Below the pieces are notes generated by a model that was not told the origin of the DNA, ran no database searches, and saw nothing but the letters and a program-made list of their open reading frames with translations. Made by a program: the position numbers and the translations under genes. This document shows positions 20,883-31,267 of a stretch of DNA of 64,000 bases, piece by piece. Origin of the DNA: Cololabis saira (lineage: Eukaryota > Chordata > Actinopteri > Beloniformes > Belonidae); the NCBI RefSeq assembly GCF_033807715.1, contig NC_084592.1, forward strand, positions 30,073,419 to 30,137,418, written 5' to 3'. Position 1 is the first letter of the stretch. Each line of letters starts with the position of its first letter.

Positions 20883-21245
20883 CAGGACTGTCTCAGAAAA
20901 TTAGAATATTGTGACAAAGTTCTTTATTTTCTGTAATGCAATTAAAACAAAAAAAAGGTCATACATTCTGGATTCATTACAAATCAACTGAAATATTGCA
21001 AGCCTTTTATTATTTTAATATTGCTGATTATGGCTTACAGCTTAAGATTCCCAGAATATTCAAATTTTTTCAGATAGGATATTTTAGTTTTCTTAAGGTG
21101 TAAGCCATGATCAGCAATATCAAAATAATAAAAGGCTTGCAATATTTCAGTTGATTTGTAATGAATCCAGAATGTAGCCTGACATTTTGCATTACAGAAA
21201 ATAAAGAACTTTATCACAATATTAAAATTTTCTGAGACAGTCCTG
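20883..21245. mobile_element. Complete 363-bp palindromic Tc1/mariner-type MITE
   Basis: It starts CAGGACTGTCTCAGAAAATT and ends with the complement CTGAGACAGTCCTG, flanked by TA on each side (20881-20882, 21246-21247), as expected for Tc1/mariner targeting. The arms pair along their entire length around an AT-rich centre near 21060. A truncated relative lies at 16588-16835. Confidence 0.9.
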
Positions 21246-21410
21246 TATTTTTCATTGAAGTACCCATCTTTCTCGTGTTTATTATCATTTGCCACATAAT
21301 TAAAGCGACATACTAAATTTAAGAAAAAATTACTAATTATCCAATTAGTCGACCAATCGCTTCAATAGTCGGTGACTAGTCGACTATTAAAATAGTCGTT
21401 AGTTGCAGCC

Positions 21411-21413
<3 letters not shown>

Positions 21414-21447
<34 letters not shown>
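21414..21447. repeat. (TA)n tract
   Basis: This is the right remnant of the (TA)n array into which two hATs inserted. Confidence 0.9.
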
Positions 21448-21451
21448 TTAT

Positions 21452-21877
21452 ATGCAAAATAGGAGGTATTATTTTAGCAGATGTTTGCCTGACGAAGCTA
21501 TTGCTAAATTTAGGGAGGCCATCGCTCATCGTACGACAGTGGAAAATAGTGAAGCAGTTGAAGCAAGTGACCTAGGCTGTACCTCTGTAGATGTTGATTT
21601 CCTTGCTAGTAACACTGCTGATTTTCTGAACTCAGCTTTAGATGCAGTTGCTCCTTTGAGAAGGAGGGTTTCCAACCATATCCCCCTGGTATAATTCAGA
21701 TATCCGCATGTTGAAACAAAAAGTGTGTAAAATGGAAAGGAATTGGTACCCTTGTAAGTCTGTAGACTCCTATCGTGAATGGAAAGATAGTCTAATAGTA
21801 TATAAAAAAGCCATTTGCAAAGCTAAAACAGCTTATTATTCATCGTTGATAGAGAATAATAAAAGTAACCCATGTTT
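21452..21877 (+). pseudogene. LINE ORF2 fragment between endonuclease and reverse transcriptase
   Basis: Two frames together encode a linker typical of CR1/L2-group LINEs of fish. The first reads FLNSALDAVAPLRRR and ends near a W-Y-N-S segment. The second has MLKQKVCKMERNWYPCKSVD, then YKKAICKAKTAYYSSLIENN and KSNP. There is one frame change near 21695. The piece is abruptly joined to Rex3 at about 21877, so both LINE ends are lost. Confidence 0.65.
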
Positions 21878-22116
21878 GGGTTTCAAGCCCCTCCTTGAAC
21901 CGCCACCTTACTGTGGTGGAGGGGTTTGTGTGCCCGAGTGATCCTAGGAGCTATGTTGTCGGGGGCACTGGTAGGGTCTCCCATGGCAAACAGGTCCTGG
22001 GTGACGGGCCGGACTAAGAGCGGTTCACAAGCCTATCATGAGAAGAATTAAACCAAGGACCGCAACGTCGCCCGGATCGGCGTCACCGGGGCCCCGCCCT
22101 GGAGCCAGGCCTGGGG

Positions 22117-23600
22117 TTGGGGCTCGCTGGCGAGCGCCTGGTGGCCGGGTCTTTGCCCGTGGGACCCGGCCGGGCTCAGCCCGAAACGGCGACGCGGGGT
22201 CCGCCGTCCCGTAGGCCCACCACCCGCAGGAAGGATCATGGCAGGCCGGTGCTATGTGGGCTGGGTAGCAGTCGTGGCGGGGTTCCTCGACGACCCAATC
22301 CCTGGACCAAAACCCTCGCAGTGGGGACATGGGATGTCACCTCGCTGGGGGGGAAGGAGCCGGAGCTTGTGCGTGAGGTTGAGAGATACCGGCTAGAGAT
22401 AGTCGGGCTCACCTCCACACATAGCTTGGGCTCTGGAACCCAGCTCCTTGAAAGGGGCTGGACCCTCCACTACTCTGGAGTTGCCCAGGGTGAGAGGTGG
22501 CAGGCTGGTGTGGGCTTGTTAATAGCCCCTCAGCTCAGCCGCCATGTGTTGGAGTTCACCCCGGTGAACGAGAGGGTCGCTTCCCTGCGCCTTCGGGTCG
22601 GGAAAAGGTCCCTCACTGTTGTTTGTGCCTACGGGCCGAACAGCAGTGCGGAGTACCCGGCCTTCTTGGGGTCCCTGGGAGGAGTACTTGATAGTGCTCC
22701 AACTGGGGACTCCATTGTTCTACTGGGGGACTTCAACGCTCACGTGGGCAATGACAGTGATACCTGGAGAGGCGTGATTGGGAGGAACGGCCTCCCCGAT
22801 CTGAACCCGAGCGGTGTTTTGTTGTTGAACTTCTCGGCTAGTCACGGTTTGTCCATAACGAACACCATGTTCAAACATAAGGGTGTCCATCAGTGCACGT
22901 GGTACCAGGACACCCTAGGCCGGAGGTAAATGATCGACTTTGTTGCCGTTTCATCGGACCTTCGGCCGCATGTCTTGGACACTCGGGTGAAGAGAGGGGC
23001 TGAGCTGTCAACTGATCACCACCTGGTGGTGAGTTGGATGCGCTGGCGGAGGAGGAGGTTGGACAGACCGGGCAGACCCAAACGGATTGTGAGGGTCTGT
23101 TGGGAACGTCTGGCCGAGCCCTCTGTCAGGGACATCTTCAACTCCAACCTCCGGGAGAGCTTCTCTCAGATCCCGGGGGAGGCGGGGGACATTGAGTCCG
23201 AGTGGACCATGTTCTCTGCCTCCATTGTCGACGCGGCGGCTCAAAGTTGTGGTCGCAAGGTCTCCGGTGCCTGTCGTGGCGGCAATCCTAGAACCCGGTG
23301 GTGGACACCGGAAGTACAGGATGCCGTCAGACTGAAGAAGGAGTCCTATCGGGCTAAGTTGGCCTGTGGGACTCCTGACGCAGTAGATGGGTACCGGCAA
23401 GCCAAGCGAGCCGCCGCTCGGGCGGTCCTGGAGGCAAAAACCCGGGTCTGGGAGGAGTTCGGGGAGGCCATGGAGGAAGACTTTCGGTCGGCCTCGAGGA
23501 AATTCTGGAGGACCGTTCGGCACCTCAGAAGGGGGAAACAGTACTCTGCCGGCACCGTTTATGGTGTGGGTGGGGGGCTGTTGACCTCGACATCGTCGGA
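22117..23600 (+). pseudogene. Rex3 endonuclease domain and linker
   Basis: This encodes the apurinic-type endonuclease that nicks the target for RTE retrotransposition. Visible motifs are [20 protein letters not shown] (start of domain), [21 protein letters not shown] (the catalytic GDFN block) and LSTDHHLVVSWM, the terminal D-H pair. An in-frame TAA at 22927-22929 lies just before MIDFVAVSSDLRP. Reading continues in the same frame, so this is one nonsense change, not a shift. The linker has TRWWTPEVQDAVRLKKESYR. A deletion near 23596 changes frame before WKEYFEDLLNPTN. Confidence 0.85.
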
Positions 23601-24625
23601 CGGTGGAAGGAATACTTCGAGGATCTCCTCAACCCGACTAACATGCCTTCCACTGAGGAAGCAGAGAGTGGGGACTCTGGGGCGTGCTCATCCATCACCC
23701 AAGCCGAGGTCACTGAGGTAGTTCGTAAGCTCCTCAGTGGCAGGGCACCGGCGGTGGATGAGATTCGCCCTGAGTACCTCAAGTCTCTGGATGTCGTAGG
23801 GCTGTCTTGGTTGACACGCCTCTGCGACATCGCATGGAGGAAGGGGACAGTGCCGTTGGAGTGGCAAACCGGGGTGGTGGTCCCTCTGTTTAAAAAGGGG
23901 GACAGGAGAGTGTGTTCTAACTATAGGGGGATCACACTTCTCAGTCTCCCCAGGAAAGTCTACTCCAGGGTACTGGAGAGGAGAATACGGCCGATAGTTG
24001 AACCTCGGATTCAGGAGGAACAATGCGGTTTTCGTCCCGGTCGCGGAACACTGGACCAGCTCTACACCCTCCGTAGGGTGCTCGAGGGTTCATGGGAATA
24101 TGCCCAACCAGTCGTATGTATGATCGGAGCAGGAGTCTGGTTCGCATTGCCGGCAGTAAGTCAGACTTGTTCCCAGTGCATGTTGGACTCCGGCAGGGCT
24201 GCCCTTTGTCACCGGTCCTGTTCATAATTTTTATGGACAGGATTTCTAGGCGCAGCCAGGGGCCGGAGGGGATCCGGTTTGGGAACCACAGGATTTCGTC
24301 TCTGCTTTTTGCAGATGATGTTGACCTGTTGGCTTCATCGGACCGGTACCTTCAGCATGTGCTGGGGCGGTTTGCGGCCGAGTGTGACGCGGCAGGGATG
24401 AGAATCAGCACCACCAAGACCGAGGCCATGGTTCTCCACCGGGAAAGGGTGGCATGCCTTCTCCGGGTGGGTGGAGAAGTCCTGCCTCAGGTGGAGGAGT
24501 TCAAGTATCTCGGGATCTTGTTCACGAGTGAGGGAACGATGGAGCGGGAGATTGACAGACGGATCGGTGCAGCATCCGCAGTTATGCAGTCAATGTACCG
24601 GACCGTCGTGGTGAAGAGGGAGCTC
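23600..24625 (+). pseudogene. Rex3 reverse transcriptase domain, motif A lost
   Basis: The RT domain begins with SGRAPAVDEIRPEYLKSL, then PLEWQTGVVVPLFKKGDRR, NYRGITLLSLP and EEQCGFRPGRGTLDQLYTLR. Just after WEYAQPV, at about 24110, the sequence jumps to YDRSRSLVRIAGSK in another frame, so the segment with the first catalytic Asp is missing. The rest is present: VGLRQGCPLSPVLFIIFMD, SSLLFADDVDLLASS with the Asp pair, and EEFKYLGILFTSEG. The thumb and end are cut at RELLWQS. The protein cannot be active. Confidence 0.88.
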
Positions 24626-25309
24626 CTCTGGCAGTCTGTGCCTGTCCAGTTTGGTGGCTGATCCAAACCAGACAGTGATGGACGTGCAGAGGACGGACTG
24701 GATGTAGAATGTGACCAGCAGTTCCTGTGGCAGGTTAAACTTCCTGAGCTGACGCAGGAAGTACAACCTCTGCTGAGCCTTCTTTCTGACGGAGTTTATG
24801 TGGGTGGACCACTTCAGGTCCCGGGAGATGGTGTATCCCAGGAACCTGAAGGAGTCTGTGGTGGGGACAGTGCTGCCGAGGATGGTGAGGGGGGGAGTGG
24901 CGGTGGTTTTTTTTTTAAGTCCACTGTCATCTCCACAGTCTTGAGCAGGTTCAGCTCCAGGTGGTTCCGACTGCACCAGTGGACCAGCTGTTCCACCTCC
25001 TGTCTGTACGCGGACTCGTCACCCTCCCGGATCAGGCCGATGATGGTGGTGTCGTCCGCGTACTTCAGGAACTTCACAGACGAGTCCCCTGAGGTGCAGT
25101 CGTTGGTGTAGAGGGTTAAGAGCAGTGGTGAGAGGACACACCCCTGGGGGACGCCAGTGCTGATGGTCCGGGTGCTGGATGTGATGCTCCCCAACCTCAC
25201 CTGTTGCCTCCTGTCACTCAGGAAGCTGCTGATCCACTGACAGGTGGAGGCAGGCACGGTGAGCTGGGTGAGCTTCTGGTGGAGGATTACAGGAGCGATC
25301 GTCTTGACC

Positions 25310-25312
<3 letters not shown>
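24626..25312 (-). pseudogene. Inverted Rex1-like (CR1/L2 group) LINE reverse transcriptase fragment
   Basis: Read on the minus strand it encodes LTVPASTCQWISSFLSDRRQ, VRLGSITSSTRT, STGVPQGCVLSPLLLTLYTN, KYADDTTIIGLIREGDESAY with the catalytic Asp pair, and HWCSRNHLELNLLKT. A frame change near 24920, at a poly-purine/T tract, leads to FRFLGYTISRDLKWSTHINS, KKAQQRLYFLRQLRKFNLP and SITVWFGSATKLDRHRL. It begins at the (TA)n tract and runs head-on into Rex3 at about 24625. Same LINE group as the fragment at 12961-13880. Confidence 0.8.

Positions 25313-25382
<70 letters not shown>
25313..25382. repeat. (TA)n microsatellite between inverted LINE and retroviral remnant
   Basis: About 35 TA units. 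It marks the 5' truncation point of the retroviral sequence. Confidence 0.95.
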
Positions 25383-25383
<1 letters not shown>

Positions 25384-25387
25384 ATTA

Positions 25388-25807
25388 GCTACTGTAACTG
25401 CAGAAGGCCTATATGTAGTGCAAAACATGGCTAAACATCTAGGTATCAGCCTAAAGAACCACTGTGCCTATCACCCACAGAGTGCAGGCCTAGTGGAACG
25501 AACTAATGGCACTGTTAAGCTAAGGCTCAGGAAAACCATGAAAGAAACTGGAAAACCATGGCCGGAATGCCTGCCATCAGTTAAAATGTACATGAGAATC
25601 GTCCCAAACCCATCAGGCCTCACACCCTTTGAGGTAGTGCATGGTCGCCCGTTCCAGCTCCCTTTATGGGAAGGGGAACCATGGCAAGAGAAAGCCGAAG
25701 TGGCAGATCCACTCTCGATGTGGATGAGTAAATTGTTTGCTGAAAAAGATACGTGGGTTCTCCAGTCACAGTGCAAGCTAGTAAAAAACTTTCCAGACCC
25801 TGAGTAG
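25388..25807 (+). pseudogene. Retroviral integrase, C-terminal part of core and tail
   Basis: About 140 codons, open from the (TA)n border. The segment with CAYHPQSAGLVERTNG contains the third catalytic acidic residue (Glu) of the integrase core, followed by TGKPWPECLPSV and SGLTPFEVVHGRPFQLPLWE, the conserved stretch after the core in gammaretrovirus-like enzymes. The frame ends at 25807. The zinc-binding N-terminus and the first two catalytic Asp residues are absent, so no activity is possible. Env starts 89 bp downstream. Confidence 0.85.
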
Positions 25808-25895
25808 GCCGGAAGTCGGACGGTATCAAAACCTTTGTCTGCTGAATAACTCATCTGACAGCTACTCACCAGCCACGAGTCAGTGCACCACCGTC

Positions 25896-26758
25896 ATGAG
25901 AGTCCCACTCATCATCATAGCCATTGTGGCCCTCCTGACCACAATCTGGTTCCTGGTGGAACAGACTGGAGAGGAGCTCCGAGAGAAGAAATCAGTAACA
26001 GCCATACAAATCCGCAAGTGGTATGAAGTCAGACAACCCAAAACTCGGTTTGAAATGAACATGTGGTACAATTTTGCTGTGTTTATAGCCAAGGAACAAA
26101 ATATGTCTAACTGTTATGTGTGTAGCCGTGCCTTTGTCAACAGGTAGCCCACCAGTACATCCCATTCCCATAGATCCACACTATGGTTCGTACTACCCTG
26201 ATATATTGAGATCCAGGTACAGCCCAGGCTTGTTGCCAAATTACATTAAAGGATTGAACATTTCCTATCATACAATTGGTCGTACCCAATCATCATACAG
26301 AAAATGCCGTTCCCACAACACCTTAAAGCAGTCTGTTACAGCAACAAAATAGATTGGGAGAAACCCACACCCATAGGGGAAGTCTCACTCTCTAAATGCT
26401 CCGTCAATCTAGCCGCTTGCGGCCGGAACACATCTGACCCTACCAAATTTAATGAAACCTTATTGCTCACGAGTGCCACTTGTACTGAGTACTATGCAGC
26501 TCCTGATGCAGCTGGGACTGACCCACAAGATGATGTCTCTTGGATGTGTGGCAACTCAATCTATCTGCTAAACGTGCCACAGGTGTCCTCCCCCATGACT
26601 CAGTCTGGGGTAGAGATGTCCCCGACAACCATAAACTCTGGTCGACAAGCCAAAAGATAGTTCTGTCGGCCCTTCCCCAGTTGGGAGTCGGAAAGACCAT
26701 GTTAAGGATTGAGACTATAAATTATCACATGGGTCTGTTCATTAACTCCACTCTTTAA
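25896..26758 (+). pseudogene. Retroviral Env surface subunit, frameshifted
   Basis: The start Met at 25896 opens a hydrophobic leader of about 20 residues (rich in Ile, Val, Leu), a signal peptide that would direct Env to the secretory pathway. Ligands such as NCYVCS follow before a stop at 26145. Coding continues in another frame (26116-26352), then in the original frame (26304-26660, several Cys and N-glycosylation sequons such as NTS and NET), then a third frame (26540-26758). At least three indels break it. I see no intact furin-type cleavage site at the surface/transmembrane border near 26760. Confidence 0.7.
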
Positions 26759-26801
26759 AGGCTTAGGAGGACTGACAGCTGAAGTTACTGCCATTAGAGA
26801 A

Positions 26802-27233
26802 ATGGAGCTTCAAGATAGAACTGTGTTAGTTTTGATAACTGCTAAGGATGGTGGAGTCTGTGCAATGATTGGGGAACACTGCTGTATGTTCATTCCTGAT
26901 GAAACTGGTGCTGAAGGTAATGTTACCAAAGCTATAGCCGAATTACGTCAGTTGGCCAAAGTCGTGTCAGAAGACAGATGCTCAGCAGGCACCACTTTTT
27001 GGCCCTGGCTGACTTCCGGCCCCTGGACTGACATAATGACTAAAATTATGATTCCGATTATTACTGTCCTTGTACTGTTCTGTGTTTTCATTACCTGTAT
27101 CATTCCGTGTCTCCGTGCAATGGTCCAAAGAACCATCCAAACTTCCTTAGTCCAGTATTCTGAAGTCTATTACCAACAACTCCAACAAACTCTAACTGAT
27201 TACAAGGATGATTATGATGACACTGGAGTGTAG
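26802..27233 (+). pseudogene. Retroviral Env transmembrane subunit with CX6CC motif
   Basis: This 143-codon open frame has the order expected of a gammaretrovirus-type fusion subunit: a coiled-coil/immunosuppressive-type segment (residues 1-25), a CX6CC motif (CAMIGEHCC) at about residues 20-30, a loop with a WPW motif near 66, a hydrophobic membrane anchor of about 22 residues (about 77-102) and a cytoplasmic tail rich in Gln and Tyr. The fusion peptide and N-terminal heptad region upstream are partly lost. This piece alone is free of stops, but without the surface subunit it is not a complete Env. Confidence 0.85.
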
Positions 27234-27494
27234 ACTGTTTTATTTTGTTTACTGTTAAATGTTTTAAACCTGTATGTGTCTTGGCCATGAGCGATCGCTC
27301 ACTAGGAGGGTCGGAGAGGAATTTTGCCCCATATCACCTGGGTTTTCGCCTCTCCCTTGACATATAATTACTCGTTAAGTGTGTTATAAGCTCCCCTTGC
27401 TATTCCTTAAATGTTTGACCTTAATATGATGCTATTATTCTAAGCCTTATGGACGGATATTAGTTGAATTTTCAAAAGGACAACAGGAGGGAAT

Positions 27495-27891
27495 TGTGAG
27501 GTTAATTAACCTTTAAACTTATTTTTGTCCTCCTGAAGACTGTCACATGCTTTATTAACAGATGTCACAATGCCCCTTCCTGATCTACACAGGGTCTTGG
27601 ACTGTTCTGGTGACATCTGTCCACTGTAATGTCGGGAATCAATCACACGTTATCACTTCCACCCACTGTCTACTCTTCACTGTCCTTATTTGGTCAGTTC
27701 CTGTCAAAGTTTCTTAATAAAAAGCATAATGCAGTAGGAGGACCTTTGGATAAACATTCTTGTTCTCTCCTCTTTTGCAGAAGTGCGTTAAAACCATTCC
27801 AGCCAGTCTTTGTGTTTTCCTTTGGTTACGAAATTGATGCTGTTTTAGACCTAACGCAATAACGACTCATATGACTGCAGCCAGACTGACA
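27495..27891 (+). repeat. Probable 3' LTR of the retroviral remnant
   Basis: It begins TGTGAGG directly after a purine-rich tract ending GGAGGGAAT, the expected LTR start. A polyadenylation signal AATAAA lies at 27716-27721. The right limit is uncertain: ...ACTGACA at 27891 is a plausible CA end, but the 5' LTR is missing and no target duplication can be checked. Confidence 0.5.
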
Positions 27892-29624
27892 GGTTTTGGG
27901 GTTGTTGACCCACAAAGCACTGTTTGACAATTTATCACATTTTTATGTACCTCGCTCAAAAGAGAGGATTTATGCTTAACCTATCCCAGGACCAGTCATA
28001 TCTAAAGTGCAAACACTGGCATGACTTAAAAGAGAAAATACCCTAAAAGGAATGAAGCAGCATGATGAAAAACAGAGGAACAAAAAGGCAACAACAAGAT
28101 ATCCATGTCTTTCATAATGATTTATGGAAATACAATAGCAAATAAAGACTGATAACAAAGGGCTGTGAGTCCAGGCAACCCACTCATGCCAACAAGAGAC
28201 TGCAAGGAGAGACGACTTGTATAGAGATGCAGCACCAATGGTCAGGTCAGAGCCAAACTGCTCCAGGGAAAGCACCCCTGGTTAAGCAAACAAAGCTTCT
28301 ACAAGCTCACAAGAAGCTTTACATGAAGAAAATCAAACTGTGCTTTACAAGCTAAGATAAATTAACCTAAAGCTTAGGTCCTTTGTCTTTGCTTAGGTCC
28401 TAAGCAAAGACGTTGAAGGACTGAAATAGCCCATTAAAAGAGCTGTAGTGAGAACAGAGCTAGCAGAATGAGAAAACAGTATCACAGGTTTAAAGTATGC
28501 AGGTTTGCGGTTTGGAGATCCAGATGTACATCTGGCTTTCAATTTACCTGGTATTTGGTATTTTAATATAATACGGCCTTGGCCTGTCCACAAGCAGACA
28601 GCTTTCTCACAAAAACATCACCTGCAGCAATGCTTCAGTTCTCTATTGCTGCATGGCAATAAATAAATTGAGCTATTATAAGAAAAAGCATATCTTGCTG
28701 TGGCCTTAAAGACTGTAAGGGCACATGAAATTGACTTTAGGCAAAGTTATAATTGCCAACTACGCCACCAGGGGACTTTCACCCCTAGAATATTAACCAG
28801 ACCCAAAAGGAAACACGTCACGGTATTGGCACACAAGGTTCGTTTGATTAATACACCAGAGACCAAATGTTATGAAAATACAAACTGTTACTTTCTTTCC
28901 ATGTCCATAAAATCACAAATTCTTTTAAAATACACAATCAAATCACACTCAAAATGCAATCACACTTCAACACTATTTTGGGGCAGGGGTGAATGGATTA
29001 TCGCTGTTGACAGGACTGAGGCCTACCAGCAGGGGGCGAGCTACCAAAGGAAGGGAGCAAGAGTCCAAAAAATCATACCATGCAAACACAGGTGTCACAC
29101 TCACTGCAAACCAAAATTAAGTAAATTGAATAAACCAAAAACACTGCAAACGTAAGATAGTATAAATCAAAAAGCACAGCAAACTAAAGAATACTAAGCA
29201 TACTTGGAATACACACACCACCACCAAGAGGATTGGCTGCCACCCTGCCGTGGACGCTCAGCAGCTGAAAAGCAAAGAAACAAAAAGGGGTATGAGGAGG
29301 TGGACAACCAAGGACACAAACATACAAAACCAAATATAAACAGCATAGAAGTAAGGGAAGGAGACAAAATAAAGAGATTGGCCAATGTTGTTGCTAACCA
29401 CGCACATAATACAAATTAAACAAGCTCTCGAGAGCACCAAACCAAATAACAAATATGGAAAAATGAAGAAAATAAAAATATAAATCCAGTCCACTAACAG
29501 CCTATTGGGTATCTTCAGCTATAGAAACGGGCCTCCTGCCAAAAGGTGGAACCTGAGCAGGTCTAAAGCAAGAGCAACAAAACTCAATTTAACCCAAGAG
29601 AAAAATATTCCTCACACAACACTC

Positions 29625-29627
<3 letters not shown>

Positions 29628-29702
<75 letters not shown>
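29628..29702. repeat. (AC)n microsatellite
   Basis: About 37 AC units. Confidence 0.97.
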
Positions 29703-29707
<5 letters not shown>

Positions 29708-29751
29708 TAACTAGTCGCACAACCACTCGCTCGCACACACACTAACACTCA

Positions 29752-29758
<7 letters not shown>

Positions 29759-29834
<76 letters not shown>
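29759..29834. repeat. (AC)n microsatellite
   Basis: About 38 AC units, 57 bp from the previous tract. The spacer is itself CAC/CTC-rich, so both probably arose from one array. Confidence 0.97.
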
Positions 29835-29838
<4 letters not shown>

Positions 29839-30717
29839 TAAAACTAGGCCTATTAAAATGCTTTGATGCTTGGTGGTCTGCAGCCCTCTTCACACGGGCG
29901 GCAGTGTCAGTCCAGCCAGGACACTGCTCGATAATTTCAGGTTTCTCAGGTAACTACAGAGAAACTATGATTCGTAGGAAAGGCACATACCAGGCGATGC
30001 AAGGCTTCTTAATTAATCCTAGTGAGGCTTGCTGGATTTCACAAGTCGTCTGCACTTAACAACAGACGCCCAAAGTGAACCCAAAAATTCACAGTCAAAG
30101 AACGGCAGTGAATCAAAGGAAGTAAACAAAAGTGACGTCACAGCATGCTGAAACAAGCATAGACTACATACCAGTTAGAATTTAAGCAGAGGTGGAAAAA
30201 GTACAAAAATATTGTACTTAAGTAAAAGTACACATTTTCTGCTTGCAAATTACTTAAGTAAAAGTAAAAAGTACCCATTAAGAAAATTACTTAAGTAAAA
30301 GTATAAAAGTACCTCAACTTAAATATAATAAAGTACAAAAAGTACATGGGTTAAAATGTACTTAAGTACAAAAGTAAAAAGTACAAAGTACAAAGTACAA
30401 AGTACAAAATTATTTTCAAAAGGATTGCAAAGAAATGAAGAATCCAAGAATTTGCTTACAACTCTAAATAATGGTGATATTATTCTGACCCCTTTAACGT
30501 TTATTACCCCATTTTAATTTCTCACTTTGCTCATCACTGCTGCTGTACCCCAGTGGCCCCGCTGACAGGTTCACCCCCAGCCTGTAGTATGCAGTGACAA
30601 CATTAAGCAACCCCAGCTGATAAAGGATGAGACTTTTGAACTTTTAAATGCCAAAACCACCTTAGAAGGGGTGGAATCAAAGAATGGTGCTCATGGACAC
30701 GCGTTGGCTGCCGCTCA

Positions 30718-30801
30718 AGGCTGATTTATGGTTCCGCGTTACACCAACGTACCCTACGGCGAAGCTCTGCGTCGATTTAACGCGGAACCATAATTCAGGC
30801 T
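30718..30801. mobile_element. TNA-target palindromic MITE, copy 4 (84 bp)
   Basis: AGGCTGATTTATGGTTCCGC to GGAACCATAATTCAGGCT, with TCA on both sides (30715-30717, 30802-30804). It is the smallest copy: the palindromic centre is reduced. Confidence 0.8.
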
Positions 30802-30930
30802 TCAGTCCTCCTCGGTACTCGACGCGACGGCGGTTCCTCTGGCCTTCCGGCCCGCCTCTGCGGCGCAACTCTCCCGGGAGCTGCGGCTCCTTCTCAGTAT
30901 ATTCACGCGCCCCCCTTCCTTCCCGTCCGC

Positions 30931-31052
30931 CTCATGGTTCCACGTTAAATCGACGCACACCTTACGCCGTAGGCTACGGCGTAGAGTGTGCGTCGCCGCG
31001 TACCCTACGCTGTAGCTCTGCGCCGGTGTAACGCGGAACCATAAATCAGCCC
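30931..31052. mobile_element. TNA-target palindromic MITE, copy 5
   Basis: CTCATGGTTCCACGTTAAAT to GCGGAACCATAAATCAGCCC, with the core CCTACGCTGTAG and GTAGGCTACGGCGTAG pairing. The outermost bases of the left end are missing. Confidence 0.7.
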
Positions 31053-31267
31053 CCGCTGTGCTGTTCTTCAATTTGTAGCGAGTAACGACGTGTCCAATTT
31101 TAAATGTAGCGGATTAAAAGTACGATTATTTCCTTGAAAATGTAACGAAGTAAAAGTAAAAGTACAGAAAAATGAAAGTATCAATAAAAGTACAAATTCT
31201 CAAAAATCTTACTTAAGTAAAATAACGAAGTACTTGTAGTTCGTTACTTTACACCACTGAATTTAAG

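Larger units (their letters stand above)
20240..21413 (+). mobile_element. hAT deletion derivative with BED-finger exon
   Basis: It runs from TAGGGCTGCAACGATTCGTC to a complementary end finishing GTTAGTTGCAGCCCTA, flanked by ATATATAT on both sides (20232-20239, 21414-21421). GTCGAC-rich subterminal repeats lie at both ends. It keeps only the first exon of a transposase and holds the palindromic MITE at 20883-21245. It inserted in the same (TA)n tract as the neighbouring hAT, 22 bp away. Confidence 0.9.
21878..24625 (+). mobile_element. Rex3-type LINE (RTE clade), 3'-truncated and internally deleted
   Basis: This is a GC-rich non-LTR retrotransposon with 5' leader, endonuclease and reverse transcriptase. 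Two published Rex3 primer sites are recognisable: TGGCAAACCGGGGTGGTGGT at 23862 (one base differs) and the complement of the forward primer at 24197 (CAGGGCTGCCCTTTGTCACCG region). The 3' end, including the (GATG)n tail, is missing because the sequence switches into an inverted LINE at about 24625. Confidence 0.9.
25388..27891 (+). mobile_element. Endogenous retrovirus remnant (3' part: pol end, env, 3' LTR)
   Basis: The order is the C-terminal part of integrase, env with signal peptide and transmembrane subunit, a polypurine tract at about 27474-27494, and an LTR starting TGTGAGG. Everything 5' of mid-integrase is missing at the (TA)n tract. The Env architecture (CX6CC motif next to an immunosuppressive-type domain) points to the gammaretrovirus-like group. 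The remnant is old, with several frameshifts in env. Confidence 0.85.
27892..30178. other. Unassigned stretch with two long (AC)n tracts
   Basis: No coding sequence was recognised. From about 28750 to 29620 the plus strand is strikingly A/C-rich, with few T. A possible minus-strand promoter (GGCCTATTTAAGG complement) lies further right at about 31425, and 28.7-31.5 kb may be one decayed retroelement read leftwards, but no terminus or protein domain supports that. Confidence 0.35.
30187..31259. mobile_element. Non-autonomous hAT with dense ACTTAAGTA subterminal repeats
   Basis: The left end CAGAGGTGGAAAAAGTAC and right end CGTTACTTTACACCACTG are imperfect complements. A perfect 8-bp duplication, AATTTAAG, lies at 30179-30186 and 31260-31267. 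Both ends are packed with short repeats of TACTTAAGTAAAAGTA and AAAGTACAAAGTAC. No transposase is present. Two TNA-target MITEs (30718-30801 and 30931-31052) are inserted in its GC-richer middle. Confidence 0.9.

Noticed and set aside
22025..24023. Minus-strand ORFs of up to 171 codons across Rex3
   Set aside because: They are shadows of GC-rich sense codons. The sense strand carries clear endonuclease and RT motifs.
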